DNA of 64,000 bases from Chryseobacterium takakiae (GCF_900129385.1 NZ_FQVO01000004.1:124001-188000), one strand, 5' to 3'. Positions 53,101 through 62,770 are shown, numbered from the stretch's first letter. Made by a program: numbers and translations. Notes: generated by a model from the letters alone, not told the origin.

Positions 53101-53347
53101 CCACCAGATCCAGTCTCTGCACCTGAGGAAGATCCTCCATGAGAATTTCAGAATCTGAAAGCGAAAGAGAACTCAAGTAAACAGATTCAAAGCCGCAAGC
53201 CAATCCAACTCCGCTCAAACGGGTTCTGGACATTCTGTCCTGATCCTCAAAATAATCTATAAATTCGTTTAGTTGCCCTTCAGTTAACGCCTGATTTTCG
53301 TTGAACTTTCTATATTGGGTTGTTACGTTATTTAATTTGGTATTCAT
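50108..53347 (-). CDS. Large eCIS-associated protein with cadherin-like repeats and vWA domain (1079 aa)
   Basis: The N-terminal ~600 residues match the 874-residue protein (TTQYRKFNENQ, FIDYFEDQDRMSRTRLSGVG). Two cadherin/VCBS-like repeats follow (about 660-845), each with a DNDYD...DSFTYxxNDG pattern. The C-terminal 230 residues are a von Willebrand A domain with a MIDAS-type motif (FIFDYTGSMGGQ) and IIITDIVPGGNDD. vWA domains bind proteins or ligands through a metal. In an eCIS this could be a surface recognition protein on the baseplate. There is no signal peptide. Confidence 0.8.
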   Translation of the reverse strand: MNTKLNNVTTQYRKFNENQALTEGQLNEFIDYFEDQDRMSRTRLSGVGLACGFESVYLSSLSLSDSEILMEDLPQVQRLDLVDYDSVVISQGAGVTTDGDIITLRKKGNTSSEVTINFDANSYKYYKSYTDAVEYKHFRIGNKQIPLLELITQEEYNLLPNGGGFRDVKELGNAIYNKVIILYLESYSNDETPCQDANCDNNGAEQVSNLKVLLADSDSVLSLISSGDAKDTVYKAHHTYQVLFDTLPKLEAKRVILDKSIVRPSDLKMRFQNAFSTVTQLSDGFNKIAGVFNINLNFSGQALIDKLTSVLYPAGTPRLEDYQYRYDLLKDLIDTYNEIKGLILHLDAECCPDINSFPKHLLLGRVGASLELGENTLYRHSFYHSPVTTTEDENYERVIMLANRFVQKINGFQSYIGPVKITPSNQYVRLGDKAIPYYYNVDSLLLNKWNYEKTKTDRETYNLSYHTANLAGDDFIQDPLSYNIDDNDFYRIEGHIGMPYRTAMQNINDLKTKYGLAFDVIALVLQKGETPVEPDKETVSIDDLRKHLISISSDISREKSDSRNTLLTISKLDEKLKLLNKAEFSKEGEGVTVVRQDPKKEDVVSELLSDFLDRKSGLEHLAGVERGGTFVLIYWSEASNQVLADFSLPYLCCSKEKPNIPPIAKDDKASCLIGQTVTISVLDNDYDADNDALTVIKKSNPSHGSVILNSNGTFKYTHNGSANLEDSFTYCVNDGRDDSNIATVFITVKSPPVAVNDHASVANNEHVDIAVKDNDYDLGNTPLSVIIDTQPAHGTATLRPDGKIRYTHNGSNTLSDSFTYHINDGELDSNIATVTVKIGPPPCNSGMDVVFIFDYTGSMGGQIEAAKTGAGSIITTIQNQSSPNPYRLGIVLADETDSRTNSSYSSAAAYTSLPAAQRFVNTGVGSKFQWITAMEVMSENNVSTFTSQLGKINNPTGGLSLGWGVGGPEPTDMALSRVVEHDFAGAFRTGVAKYVIIITDIVPGGNDDTANGLDVTEINRLKAVCLSKSIKVIVLGAGVEQQIEGKYIWKELANGTGGSWNTSYNASAIQTAIINGCGG

Positions 53348-53360
53348 TATTTATCAATTT

Positions 53361-56150
53361 TTATATGTTTGATTGTCCTAATATGATTTTTCCGTCCAGG
53401 CTGTCATTATCATCTTTTGCACAGTCCAGAAGTCTTCCCGGCCTGTAAATGTTATTCAGATTGGTAAGAGCAATCAATAGCTGATGGATGCTGTTCCCTA
53501 AATTCAGCAGGTTATTTTTAGATTTATCGGACAGATACTGTTTAAAAGCAACTTCAAATTCCGAGAGGTCACTTTTTGCGGTCTGTGTTTCTGTGAAACG
53601 ATCTCCCACCCAGCAGATTTTCGCCAGGACATGAGCCGGAATTTCCTGCCTGATAACGGTTTCAGCATAGCGTCTGAAATCAGGATCCTGGAAGCGGTAT
53701 GCATAGCCCGGAAGAACAACACTTACCCGGTAGGAATAAGGGTCAAAAACATCTGTTTCGCAGTCTTCTTCACAAGAATGCATGAATGTTTCCGAATACT
53801 GCACAGGATTTGTAGCAGCTACATCTTCAATGTCATACATTATTTTAAAAGTCCGCTCTATTTCCATGCACCCGATACCGCCCATCTGTTTATAATCTTT
53901 AACGGTTGGTTTCAATAACAGATGCTCTATCAGGAAAATACCTTCTTCTGTAAAGTCATATTTGAAATACTTCACCGTTTCTCTGATGCCATTTTTCAGG
54001 GCATTAAGATTCGGATAAGGATTTGTTCTTTTATGGGTAGCAATCACATTCTTCTCCGGAGCATCATCAACGACATCAAAATAATAGTTGCCACCACCTG
54101 AAAACCGGATATTCATATTCCCGATGAAGCAGGTATTGTCTTCGCACGGTCCTAAATTCTCCAGCGCATTTTCTAGATCTTCTTCATCAATCTGGATAAT
54201 CTGATAAATGGCTTCGTTCAGGGTTTTGGTTGCCGCATATTCAATCTGATAATTTTTTATGGATGATAAAATAATATTGCCTGAAGCATCTTTTACTTTC
54301 CATGTAAAGTTTTCCTGATTTCCGCTTTGTGTTTTGGTGATTAACACCGGCGACTGGGATAAGTTTCTTTGAGTATAATCTTTAATTCCCAGTAAACGGG
54401 CGATTCTTTTCTGTGCCCCGGAAATATTGGTTGTATTCCAGATGTCTGAATCTGCAAAAAGAGTATAGTTGTACCCTAATCCACGGTCTTTACTTATTGA
54501 AGCATATTCGTTGAGGAAATTTTGCTTGTTGTTAAGAACAATTTCATCAGCAGATTTTCCATATAAGGATTTCATCAGAAAGGTGTAGTCGCTGAAGGTT
54601 TCTGCAAAACGGGAAATCAAATGATCCAGGATTTCATTACGGCGTTCCACGCTGTTATCTAATTCTTCATACAAAGCATCAGTAAGCGCATCGTCATCTT
54701 CGGCTGGATAATCAGAAACCAATTTGTTAAATCCTTTAATATTTTTCAGGGCCTGTGTAAAATAGGTTCTCTTTAAATTTCCGCTAACACTTAATATTTC
54801 TTTTACCTTTTCAAGATGTTTGAAATAACCGGCAAGAATCTGATCAAAAAATAACAGGTATGCCTGCATCTGTTTTGCGAGAGCTTCTCTTTGCGGTGTG
54901 TGGTTTCCTATAATTCCGGAAATTCCTACGCCGTACGTGTCCGGAAATTCATTAAGAATGGTAGCATATTCTGCTACATCATAAGATGTTCCCTGCGGTA
55001 AAGCAAGTTCTTTATTCTGTCTTGCATCCGCTCTCAGCACTTCCTCTTCCCTTTTAAGATTCTGCAGGTATTCCTGAACTTTCTTGTCATTGATATTTAA
55101 TGGCAGAGAACCTTTACTGTAGCTGAAAGAACTCAGTTCGCAAAGTTCCGGTTTTCTGCCTTTTTCTATGCAGATCAGCCAGTCGTTGGTCTGTTTCACC
55201 ACATTGTCACATCCTGCAATAGAAATTTCATGAATTTCTTTTACCCCGTCAATTTTCATGATTTCACTTACAATATCCGAAAGACGGACTTCGGTTCTCA
55301 GCTGGCTTTTTTTCAGTTCATCAGTATCAATAAAACCGTTTTCCAACAGCGGGCCTTCAAAAATCTGATCTGTTGTAAGACCTTTCTCCAGCATTTGCTG
55401 TAATGAGTAAAAATGAACTTCCGGAGACAGATAATTGTTAATAGCTTTTAATACTTTGGCATGTACGAGCTCTTCATCGGCTTTATTTACCAGTCCGATA
55501 CGGGCGCAAACTGCCACTTTCTGAATTTCGACTTCTTTAATTTCCGCGAGATCCTCACAAAGGCTTCTGTTGGCATGATAACGTTCCAGTATCTGGAGAT
55601 TAACACCAATTTTACCGCAACCGTTGTTCTCATCATCCACCTCTTCGGAGTAATCTACATAAAGATCATACAATCCTTTAACATCAAAGCTCTGCACTTT
55701 ATTTCCAATGGGTTTAAAATCCAGATTTCCTGTTTTGCAGTCTACATACAGTTTTTCATTATTCGGAACCAGCCAGCAGTTTCGGATCGGCCTTTTATGA
55801 CCGGCTGTAAAGCTGATATCTATAAATAATTTTCTGTAATCAAGCTCTGTTAAAGGTCTTGAAGGCAGAATTTCTGTTGCTTTTAAAAACTGGGCATGGA
55901 TATTTTTATCCTCATCTTCAGAGGTAAGGAGATCCTCCATATTAAGGTTCATTCTCATTCCAAGATCCGTTATGGCATAGCTCAGAACTTCCAAAGTGGT
56001 AATTCCCGGATCGTGGGAGTTGTAGTCCGTCCAAAGCTTACCTCCTAATTTCTCTATGTATTCAATACCTGTTTTGCGCAGAAAGTGAAAATCAGTCTGA
56101 TCCGCTGTTTCTACATTTTTCGGTATGCTAATGTGTTTATTTTCTGACAT
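53361..56150 (-). CDS. eCIS baseplate wedge protein (Afp12/Pvc12-like)
   Basis: The 929-residue protein has the hallmark near residue 40-70 (LWTDYNSHDPGITTLEVLSY, AITDLGMRMN) of eCIS baseplate wedge proteins of the Afp12/T4 gp7 group. The C-terminus has the segment PGYAYRFQDPDFRRYAETVI, typical of the baseplate J-like group. It lies 24 bases after the Afp11-like gene and before the 1079-residue protein, matching the eCIS gene order. It would join the central spike complex to the sheath. Confidence 0.88.
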   Translation of the reverse strand: MSENKHISIPKNVETADQTDFHFLRKTGIEYIEKLGGKLWTDYNSHDPGITTLEVLSYAITDLGMRMNLNMEDLLTSEDEDKNIHAQFLKATEILPSRPLTELDYRKLFIDISFTAGHKRPIRNCWLVPNNEKLYVDCKTGNLDFKPIGNKVQSFDVKGLYDLYVDYSEEVDDENNGCGKIGVNLQILERYHANRSLCEDLAEIKEVEIQKVAVCARIGLVNKADEELVHAKVLKAINNYLSPEVHFYSLQQMLEKGLTTDQIFEGPLLENGFIDTDELKKSQLRTEVRLSDIVSEIMKIDGVKEIHEISIAGCDNVVKQTNDWLICIEKGRKPELCELSSFSYSKGSLPLNINDKKVQEYLQNLKREEEVLRADARQNKELALPQGTSYDVAEYATILNEFPDTYGVGISGIIGNHTPQREALAKQMQAYLLFFDQILAGYFKHLEKVKEILSVSGNLKRTYFTQALKNIKGFNKLVSDYPAEDDDALTDALYEELDNSVERRNEILDHLISRFAETFSDYTFLMKSLYGKSADEIVLNNKQNFLNEYASISKDRGLGYNYTLFADSDIWNTTNISGAQKRIARLLGIKDYTQRNLSQSPVLITKTQSGNQENFTWKVKDASGNIILSSIKNYQIEYAATKTLNEAIYQIIQIDEEDLENALENLGPCEDNTCFIGNMNIRFSGGGNYYFDVVDDAPEKNVIATHKRTNPYPNLNALKNGIRETVKYFKYDFTEEGIFLIEHLLLKPTVKDYKQMGGIGCMEIERTFKIMYDIEDVAATNPVQYSETFMHSCEEDCETDVFDPYSYRVSVVLPGYAYRFQDPDFRRYAETVIRQEIPAHVLAKICWVGDRFTETQTAKSDLSEFEVAFKQYLSDKSKNNLLNLGNSIHQLLIALTNLNNIYRPGRLLDCAKDDNDSLDGKIILGQSNI

Positions 56151-56174
56151 GGTTATGTTTTCTTCTTTTTATTA

Positions 56175-59100
56175 TTAAATACATACTTGTTCTGCAATGG
56201 TAATTTGGTGCTGCTTGGCAGATACGAGAATTGATTTCGGATCTACTTCTATTAAAGATTTCTTCTGTACCACATTGTTCAACAGTATTTTAATCTCATC
56301 AATATAATCTACATAATAGAGCTGTTCCAGATAGTTGATTAAGTGGTTAATATTCAGTTCCACATTAAAATCAATATCTTTAGTGTCTGTGAATGCCCAG
56401 GGTGATATATATTTTTTAATATCTTCATCCAATTGTTTCATATAGAATATTTCGTCAAAATTTTCAAAGATTTTCACAGTGGCCTGTATTTTCGCTTCTA
56501 TATAATTTGGATTAATTACCTGAGCATTAACGTGCATCGTATTTAATTCATTTACATATTTCTGAATTTTGTTGAGGCTGGCTCTGCTCACTCTTGGCTG
56601 ATAGACGTCGAAAGCATTTTTATTTTTGATATTGGGCACCACCATCAATGTAACATGCCCGGGAGCCATATATGACTTTTCAGAAGTATGGTTTAAACAT
56701 TTTACCTTGAAAACTTCCGGAAATTCCTGCAACACGAGATTTTCATAATCCCATTGGGTAATGGCCCTGTGCTTGTGTCTCAGCCGCTCACTTACTCTTC
56801 TGTAAAATTCCGTATCGGCTTCTTTGTATTTTCCGTCGAACGAATTATACGGCTGACTGACTGATTTTATCTGAGGAACCCTGGTAATTAATTTTGAAAT
56901 TGTGTCGGCCGGCAAACCGTTGGCTAAATGCGCCACATCATTATCCTGATTCTGGAATGTTGCTAAAACAGCCTGTGTGTATATTCCCTGAATTTTACAA
57001 GCGGCATCATAACTTCTTTTTGATCTGGCCCGGATCCAAACCAGTCCGCCAGTAAGTCTTGTATGATCTGTCTTGATGTCTTTCGGAATTTTAAACTTCA
57101 GAATTCCGGATTCCAGGAACTTTCTTGTTTCGTTTTTTAATATATTTTCAGAAAGATCGAGCCATGTATTACTTGAGAGAATATGCCATTCTATGAACTC
57201 TTTTTCTTCAAAAGTATCCACCAAAGGGTTTTCACTTCCTTCCAGCATCTGGATCAGAAGAGAAACGGTAGTTTGCGGGAGTGCTTCGAGACCGATGTAT
57301 AATTCGCCACCATTCTGATGTACGGGAACAATGCTTTTCGTTTCAACATCTTTTTCATATTGCCCGAACGCATCTTCGTGGTATAATTGTACGCCTTTGC
57401 TTTTGGAAATTTCATCATCAGAATCTTTGCTTAAATAAGAGTATGCATTTTCTCTTGCAGTGTAGTTCAGTTCGATATCTTCCGCAAAAGGAATGTATGG
57501 CTCATTCGGGATGAGCTTTAGTTTATCCGGACTGCTGGATAGTGCCAAAGTATATAGTTTAGGATAAACATCCTGTAATGCCGACTGGTTGAGGGTTAAT
57601 CTGATTGCTTCACTTGTTCCCGGATCGCTATTGGTATTCTGAATGGAAAATTGTGTTTTATAAACATTTTCCGTCTTTTTAAACAATTCAATATCATGAC
57701 CTCTCTCACGCCATACTTCTTTTTCCAGTAATGCGCTATCTGCCGTAAAATAAGCGTCTGAACGAACGATAGACGGACCTTTCAATGCTTCAAAATCCCT
57801 TACACTGATGTTTTGATTCGGCTGAATTACATATCCGCTGTATAAATCCGTTATTGAATCCGGCGTATTTTTCCAGTTGATGGTAATGTCTGCTTTTTCC
57901 CATTTTTTAGAGAACATCTCAGGATATTTAATATAAAAATTTGCTCCTTTAACGGGTTGTGCCGTAAACGGATAATACGGTTTTTCAGCATTCAGCGCGC
58001 TACTGTCATTTTCTATCTGAAGAGATTTCACCCCTTTTACCTCTACGGCTATTTCTACATTTTTTACGAGCTTTTCAGAAAGGGCTTCATAGAGCGCATA
58101 GTATTTTTCTCCTTCAATGATGAATCTTACCACAGGAAAATCAGTCTGGAACGTTTGTAACAGTACATCCTTATTGTATTTTACGACAGCAGGAAGCTCT
58201 TTGGTCAAGGTAAAAGAAAGTACCAGCTGATCTGCGCTTTTTCTTATACACTTTAAGGGCATTCCGGAGAGCCATTCTTTTTCTCCGCTGCACAGAACTT
58301 TGATATTGTTTTCAATATCTCCGGTTGATAAATCCTGTAATTTCTGAGTAGAATTTTTAGTGAAATCAATTTTCACGGTCACCGTTCTTTCACCTTCTTT
58401 CAGATCAAATAATGAGGATGCGATGGCAAAACCGAGCTTTGCTTTCGGAAGTTCTTTGTACATGGATTTTTCTGAAACGGTTTCATCAGCATTATACCCG
58501 AACGGCCACCAGTAATTGCTTTCCTGAGGGAGTTTATCTCCTAAACCATCGGCAGAGTTGGCAACCGGGGCCATCTTAAGTTCTCCTTTTTTAACATCAT
58601 TGAGAAAACTTTTAATCTCAACAACTTTTGCCTGGTTGGCAATAAGCTCTTCCCCGGTTTTGTAAATGCGTTTTTTCCCGTTGGCATCTTTATCGCCATC
58701 CAGCAGCGTTCCGCCGGGAATCCGTTCCTGGATTGCTTTTTTGGCTAATTCAAAAATCACATAAACTTTATCGGGTCTTGCCTCATTTTTTTCAATCTGG
58801 AGAATTTCGTTATAATAGAAATCCAGATGCCTTTTGGTTAAATTATTAAATGCTTTTTTTGAGAAATCCAATAATTTTAAAAAGCAGACAAATAGAGTAA
58901 GATGGGGAGTCAGGTTGCTGTCCTGTTCAAACTGGGAAATAAGATCTGTAACCTGTTTTTTCATACTTTTATACTCAATGCTTTCCCTTCTCGGTACCGC
59001 ATTGTCATCATCACCCAGGAAAAAGTTTCCCCAGTTTCCTTTGGGTGTTGTATTATCATCTTTATCGAAATAGTTTACACGCTGAGCAAAATTATTTGCG

Positions 59101-59225
59101 AATAATAGCCAGTCAAACAAATCGAAATCATGTAATTCAAGGTTGTCCGGATCTAATTCTGCTAAAAAGCGCTGCATTTGTGATTTTCCTTCACGATAAT
59201 GTGAAAATGTATCTGTTTTTTTCAT
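56175..59225 (-). CDS. eCIS baseplate J-like protein (Afp11/Pvc11, gp6-like)
   Basis: This 1016-residue protein has a baseplate-J-like C-terminal third: DGKYKEADTEFYRRVSERLR, ITQWDYENLVLQEFPEVFKV and a membrane-free end (YLEQLYYVDYIDEIKILL). The N-terminal region (FLAELDPDNLELHDFDLFDW) is conserved in eCIS homologues. The gene lies between the gp25-like gene and the Afp12-like gene. It should form the baseplate wedge core together with the downstream protein. Confidence 0.88.
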   Translation of the reverse strand: MKKTDTFSHYREGKSQMQRFLAELDPDNLELHDFDLFDWLLFANNFAQRVNYFDKDDNTTPKGNWGNFFLGDDDNAVPRRESIEYKSMKKQVTDLISQFEQDSNLTPHLTLFVCFLKLLDFSKKAFNNLTKRHLDFYYNEILQIEKNEARPDKVYVIFELAKKAIQERIPGGTLLDGDKDANGKKRIYKTGEELIANQAKVVEIKSFLNDVKKGELKMAPVANSADGLGDKLPQESNYWWPFGYNADETVSEKSMYKELPKAKLGFAIASSLFDLKEGERTVTVKIDFTKNSTQKLQDLSTGDIENNIKVLCSGEKEWLSGMPLKCIRKSADQLVLSFTLTKELPAVVKYNKDVLLQTFQTDFPVVRFIIEGEKYYALYEALSEKLVKNVEIAVEVKGVKSLQIENDSSALNAEKPYYPFTAQPVKGANFYIKYPEMFSKKWEKADITINWKNTPDSITDLYSGYVIQPNQNISVRDFEALKGPSIVRSDAYFTADSALLEKEVWRERGHDIELFKKTENVYKTQFSIQNTNSDPGTSEAIRLTLNQSALQDVYPKLYTLALSSSPDKLKLIPNEPYIPFAEDIELNYTARENAYSYLSKDSDDEISKSKGVQLYHEDAFGQYEKDVETKSIVPVHQNGGELYIGLEALPQTTVSLLIQMLEGSENPLVDTFEEKEFIEWHILSSNTWLDLSENILKNETRKFLESGILKFKIPKDIKTDHTRLTGGLVWIRARSKRSYDAACKIQGIYTQAVLATFQNQDNDVAHLANGLPADTISKLITRVPQIKSVSQPYNSFDGKYKEADTEFYRRVSERLRHKHRAITQWDYENLVLQEFPEVFKVKCLNHTSEKSYMAPGHVTLMVVPNIKNKNAFDVYQPRVSRASLNKIQKYVNELNTMHVNAQVINPNYIEAKIQATVKIFENFDEIFYMKQLDEDIKKYISPWAFTDTKDIDFNVELNINHLINYLEQLYYVDYIDEIKILLNNVVQKKSLIEVDPKSILVSAKQHQITIAEQVCI

Positions 59226-59313
59226 TTGTTTATATTTATCTTTCTATGTTCAGATGCAATACTTATGTAGTGTTTGGTAGTATTTAAAATGGCTACAGAC
59301 ATTCCGTAATTCA

Positions 59314-59724
59314 TTATATTTCGGTAGCTTCTTCTTTGTAAAAAGGAAAAACCATATTGCTTCTTGTATTCGTATTTCTTACTTCGTAGTTAATTTCTAT
59401 TAAAATTTCTCCTTCAATTTCGTCCTGAGCATTAATTTCAATACTTAAAATATTGATTCGAGGTTCATGATATAAAATAGCACGCTCAACGATTCCTTTC
59501 ATTTGGGTAATGAGCGTTAAGTCCAGTGGCTTAAATAGCATTTCCTGCAGGTCACATCCATAATTCGGGAACATGACGCGTTCACCGGGGCGTGTAGACA
59601 GGAGAATCATAAGGCTGTTGTTGATGTCTTCCACATCTGATGTCATTGCCAACTTTCCTTCAGTCTCATTAAATTCAGGCGGAAAGCTCCAGCCTGTTCC
59701 TAAAAAATCTGTATTTATTTTCAT
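59314..59724 (-). CDS. gp25-like baseplate protein (Afp9/Pvc9-like)
   Basis: The 136-residue protein carries the gp25/lysozyme-like baseplate signature: WSFPPEFNETEGKLAMTSDV, then LMILLSTRPGERVMFPNYGC and MLFKPLDLTLITQMKGIVER. T4 gp25 homologues connect the baseplate to the sheath and start its assembly. It lies between PAAR and the Afp11-like gene, the usual place. Confidence 0.92.
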   Translation of the reverse strand: MKINTDFLGTGWSFPPEFNETEGKLAMTSDVEDINNSLMILLSTRPGERVMFPNYGCDLQEMLFKPLDLTLITQMKGIVERAILYHEPRINILSIEINAQDEIEGEILIEINYEVRNTNTRSNMVFPFYKEEATEI

Positions 59725-59838
59725 ACGTTATTTATTATATTAATTGTAGATCATGCATCTGTAACACAGAACTGTGATTTTTAAAACCATTTGTTCTAAA
59801 ATTGCAGTTTATGATAAAGTGAAAACTGCAAAAAAATA

Positions 59839-60129
59839 TTATCCGCCTATTAAAACAGTAGCTTCACCTGCGGAGATCACTCCCCCATGTGCAGTAGAAT
59901 CTCCCATTCTTGCGGCCGGTTTTCCACCGATCATTACGCTTGAGGATCCTGATGCAATGGTGTCTAAAGGACCTGTGCATACGGCTTTATCACCTACTCT
60001 TGCTGCGGGTTTTCCTCCGATGAGTACTGTAGGTTCTCCCGCCGGAATGATGGGCCCGCCAACATGCGGAACATTTCCCGTTACCATGGGACAGGTATGC
60101 ATGTCTGTAATTCTTGCTGCCGGTTTCAT
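59839..60129 (-). CDS. PAAR tip protein
   Basis: The 96-residue protein has PAAR repeats: GEPTVLIGGKPAARVGDKAV, SSVMIGGKPAARMGDSTAHG and a final EATVLIGG. PAAR proteins cap the spike of contractile systems and help pierce membranes. It starts four bases after the spike gene's stop codon, confirming the spike-tip pair. It has no extension carrying an effector. Confidence 0.93.
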   Translation of the reverse strand: MKPAARITDMHTCPMVTGNVPHVGGPIIPAGEPTVLIGGKPAARVGDKAVCTGPLDTIASGSSSVMIGGKPAARMGDSTAHGGVISAGEATVLIGG

Positions 60130-60133
60130 ACGA

Positions 60134-61879
60134 TTAATTGATTTTAACCTGAGAGCCTTTTACCACGGTTACCGCTCCCGATTTAAGTTCTGAACCAGAG
60201 CTTCCTTCCGCTTTTAGCTGGGCGCTGGCTTTTATGTTGATATTGACGCCTTCCATACTGATATCCCCTTTCGCTTTGATCTTGATATCTTTTGAACTAT
60301 CCATGCTGATCCCGTCTTTGTTAAGCGTAAACGTATTCGCATGTTCATCTTCAATTTTAATGATATCCGCATCTTCATCAACGATTATTTTTTTGCCTTT
60401 CGGGGTTTCCAGGGTATAGGAAATTTTGTCATCGTTGAAGATCATTTTCATTTCGCTCCGGGTTACAAATCCTTTTTCGTGATTGTCATCAGAAGCTACA
60501 ATAGGAGCCGGTTTTGTACTGCTGTTCAGCATTCCGAGAACGACAGCATCATTAGGATCATCATTAATAAATCCGATAATCACCTCATCGCCGATTTCAG
60601 GCCTGAAGAAAGACCCTCTGTTTTCTCCGGCATCCAGGGTAGCTACCCTTGCCCAGATTCCTTCTTCTTCATTATTAATAATAGGAATCTGTACTAAAAT
60701 CCGGTCTTCTCCATCAGGATCAGATTCCAGTTGTGATACGATCCCTACGTGCAGCCCGCTTATGGCAGGAATAATCCCTGAGCCGGGCATTTCGCTTACG
60801 TCATAGGTTTCTGAGAACCAGGTTGGAGAAAGCCCGAACTGAGCATCTACCAGCCAGTTGCCGTCAATAATTTCATGACGGATTCCCGTTACATATATTT
60901 TTCCGTTAAACCGGTTTCCTACTCCCTGAAGGGTTAATGTAACACCCGGCTTTACCGATGGAATTCCCTGGAACTTTACTCTCCCTCTTGTTTTTGCCAA
61001 CTGCTGGAAGGTTGCTTTGGCGTCTCCCCATTGCTGTAATTCATCCTGGGTAAGATTACCGCCATGTTTCAGCTGCAGGTCTTCAACTCCAAAAACCTTG
61101 GCGAGATCACCGGGAGAAAGATTTCCGTTAAGACTGATGGCAGGATCCTGAGCTTCCACTTCCGTTAATTCCTGGTCCGTATAGCTCCATGTTTTAGCGG
61201 TAATTTTGCTGAACTGATCCCTTGCATCAATTTCACCGTCGAATTCGTGCACGGATGATCCGTAGACAACGGTTTCTACTGCTTTGCCGCCGAAATCAGG
61301 CTTGGCAACTTTTACGGTTCCATCATCAACAAAACACAATTTTCCATTGGCCTGCGCTCTGGTTAACATGAAGTCCCAATCGGAAGCCTGATACTGAACT
61401 AATTCCTTATGAGTGTTTGAAGTAGCTTCCACATCGGCAGTAGTTCCGCTGTTACCGATCAGTTCTTCGATGATATCGCTGTCTTTGCTGTCGTAGAAAT
61501 ATTTGCTTTTTCTTCCCAATGTCATTTTTACCGCTTTATCCCTGCATTCGATGATGAGGTAAGAAGAGCCACTTCTGACTTTGATATTATGCTTTACCAC
61601 TACTCCTTTAAAAATGGTTTCTTCTTTGGAATGATATCCTGCTGTGATCTCAATTTCTTTTCCGGGAATCAGTAATTCTTCATTGCTTAGTTTGAAATCC
61701 TGTTCCGGCACACTACCGTCTAAAATAACAATGCGGGCATAAGGAATTCTGTTGACTTCTTTTTCTACGACAATGCTTTTCACGCCGTATTTCCCAGGTA
61801 ATTCCGTACCTCCGGACATTACTTTAAAAGTTATTAAGTCAGGATTTTTTGCTGTTTGTATGTATCCGCTGTTATTCAT
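60134..61879 (-). CDS. VgrG-like central spike protein (Afp8/Pvc8-like)
   Basis: The 581-residue protein fuses a gp27-like N-terminus (GVKSIVVEKEVNRIPYARIV, then the W-D-F-M-L-x-R segment DWDFMLTRAQANGKLCFVDD) with a gp5-like OB fold (GIVSQLESDPDGEDRILVQI, then FFRPEIGDEVIIGFINDDP) and a repetitive beta-helix end (KDIKIKAKGDISMEGVNINI). It forms the membrane-piercing trimer at the tip of the inner tube and carries the PAAR protein. Confidence 0.93.
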   Translation of the reverse strand: MNNSGYIQTAKNPDLITFKVMSGGTELPGKYGVKSIVVEKEVNRIPYARIVILDGSVPEQDFKLSNEELLIPGKEIEITAGYHSKEETIFKGVVVKHNIKVRSGSSYLIIECRDKAVKMTLGRKSKYFYDSKDSDIIEELIGNSGTTADVEATSNTHKELVQYQASDWDFMLTRAQANGKLCFVDDGTVKVAKPDFGGKAVETVVYGSSVHEFDGEIDARDQFSKITAKTWSYTDQELTEVEAQDPAISLNGNLSPGDLAKVFGVEDLQLKHGGNLTQDELQQWGDAKATFQQLAKTRGRVKFQGIPSVKPGVTLTLQGVGNRFNGKIYVTGIRHEIIDGNWLVDAQFGLSPTWFSETYDVSEMPGSGIIPAISGLHVGIVSQLESDPDGEDRILVQIPIINNEEEGIWARVATLDAGENRGSFFRPEIGDEVIIGFINDDPNDAVVLGMLNSSTKPAPIVASDDNHEKGFVTRSEMKMIFNDDKISYTLETPKGKKIIVDEDADIIKIEDEHANTFTLNKDGISMDSSKDIKIKAKGDISMEGVNINIKASAQLKAEGSSGSELKSGAVTVVKGSQVKIN

Positions 61880-61880
61880 T

Positions 61881-62609
61881 TTATGAAACTTTTTCTAAGG
61901 GTGGAAAATAGAGTTCGGTTCCCGGTTTCAACGTTCTGAAATTGATAAGACCGTTTGCTTTGGCTACTTCGAGGTAATATTTGGAATCTCCGTAAATACT
62001 TTCAGCCATCAACGGTAACGTATCCCCGTCTTTCACTGTTCTTTTATGGGTAAGATCCGGTGAAGATTTTTTCCCCATTGCGGCTGCAAGTTCTTCACTA
62101 ATTGATTCCAAAAACGTCGCTTTTCCTATTGCTCTCAGAGGAGATCCATCACTATTGAATAGTTTATAATCTATTGTGAATTCCGTAAGAGATCCTTCAA
62201 ACGTAAATTTCCCCCAGGTAACAATAACTGTATACGGCTTGTGAATTGTTCCGTTAAAATCTCCTGTTGCTGCATAAAATTCTTTCAATTGATCTTCTAC
62301 AGCCATTTTGCTAAATGGATCTTTTTTTCCTAAACCTTCCTTTATCTTATTAATAAGCTTATTACCGGAGTTAGCCTGCATTACACCTGTACCATCAAAC
62401 AAAAATTCTAATTGTAAGGTCTGAGGAGCTTTTTTGATGAATTTTGAATTTGTTGCATTTGCTCCTTCTTTGCTTTCAGTATTATACTCAACTTTATGTG
62501 TTAAAGAAAAACCCGTTGGGTTAATGAAGGCTGTAAAAACTACACTTTCTTTTTTACCATAAATGTTATCCTTGTAGGTCTGTATGGTTACTTTTCCCTT
62601 TTCTCCCAT
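61881..62609 (-). CDS. Tube-associated protein with LysM domain (Afp7/Pvc7-like)
   Basis: The N-terminal 180 residues match the contractile-injection-system tube-type fold (VVFTAFINPTGFSLTHKVEY, then VTWGKFTFEGSLTEFTIDYK). The C-terminal 45 residues form a LysM-like domain (TVKDGDTLPLMAESIYGDSK, then ANGLINFRTLKPGTELYFP). LysM proteins of this kind join the tube to the baseplate hub in eCIS and phage. It starts where the DUF5908-type gene ends (TAATG overlap), one base before the spike gene. Confidence 0.88.
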   Translation of the reverse strand: MGEKGKVTIQTYKDNIYGKKESVVFTAFINPTGFSLTHKVEYNTESKEGANATNSKFIKKAPQTLQLEFLFDGTGVMQANSGNKLINKIKEGLGKKDPFSKMAVEDQLKEFYAATGDFNGTIHKPYTVIVTWGKFTFEGSLTEFTIDYKLFNSDGSPLRAIGKATFLESISEELAAAMGKKSSPDLTHKRTVKDGDTLPLMAESIYGDSKYYLEVAKANGLINFRTLKPGTELYFPPLEKVS

Positions 62610-62770
62610 TATCTTTCTTTTTTACGTTGTTGAATATTTGCTGCCTGCTCTACACTTTCACTAATTGCCCGCATGATCTTTGCCTCATCTACTGAGGTAG
62701 CAGTTGTTGTAGCTGCTGTTTTCTCGTCCACATTTATTTTAATGTGAAGCTCTTTTATTTCTATTGGCAT
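62609..62770 (-). CDS. DUF5908-type small protein (53 aa)
   Basis: The ORF begins MPIEIKELHIKINVDEK and ends with a basic helical tail (EQAANIQQRKKER). The start PIEIKELxIKxxV is typical of the short DUF5908 proteins that precede LysM/tube genes in Bacteroidota eCIS clusters. Its role is unknown, probably assembly. It overlaps the LysM gene start by one base. Confidence 0.75.
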   Translation of the reverse strand: MPIEIKELHIKINVDEKTAATTTATSVDEAKIMRAISESVEQAANIQQRKKER

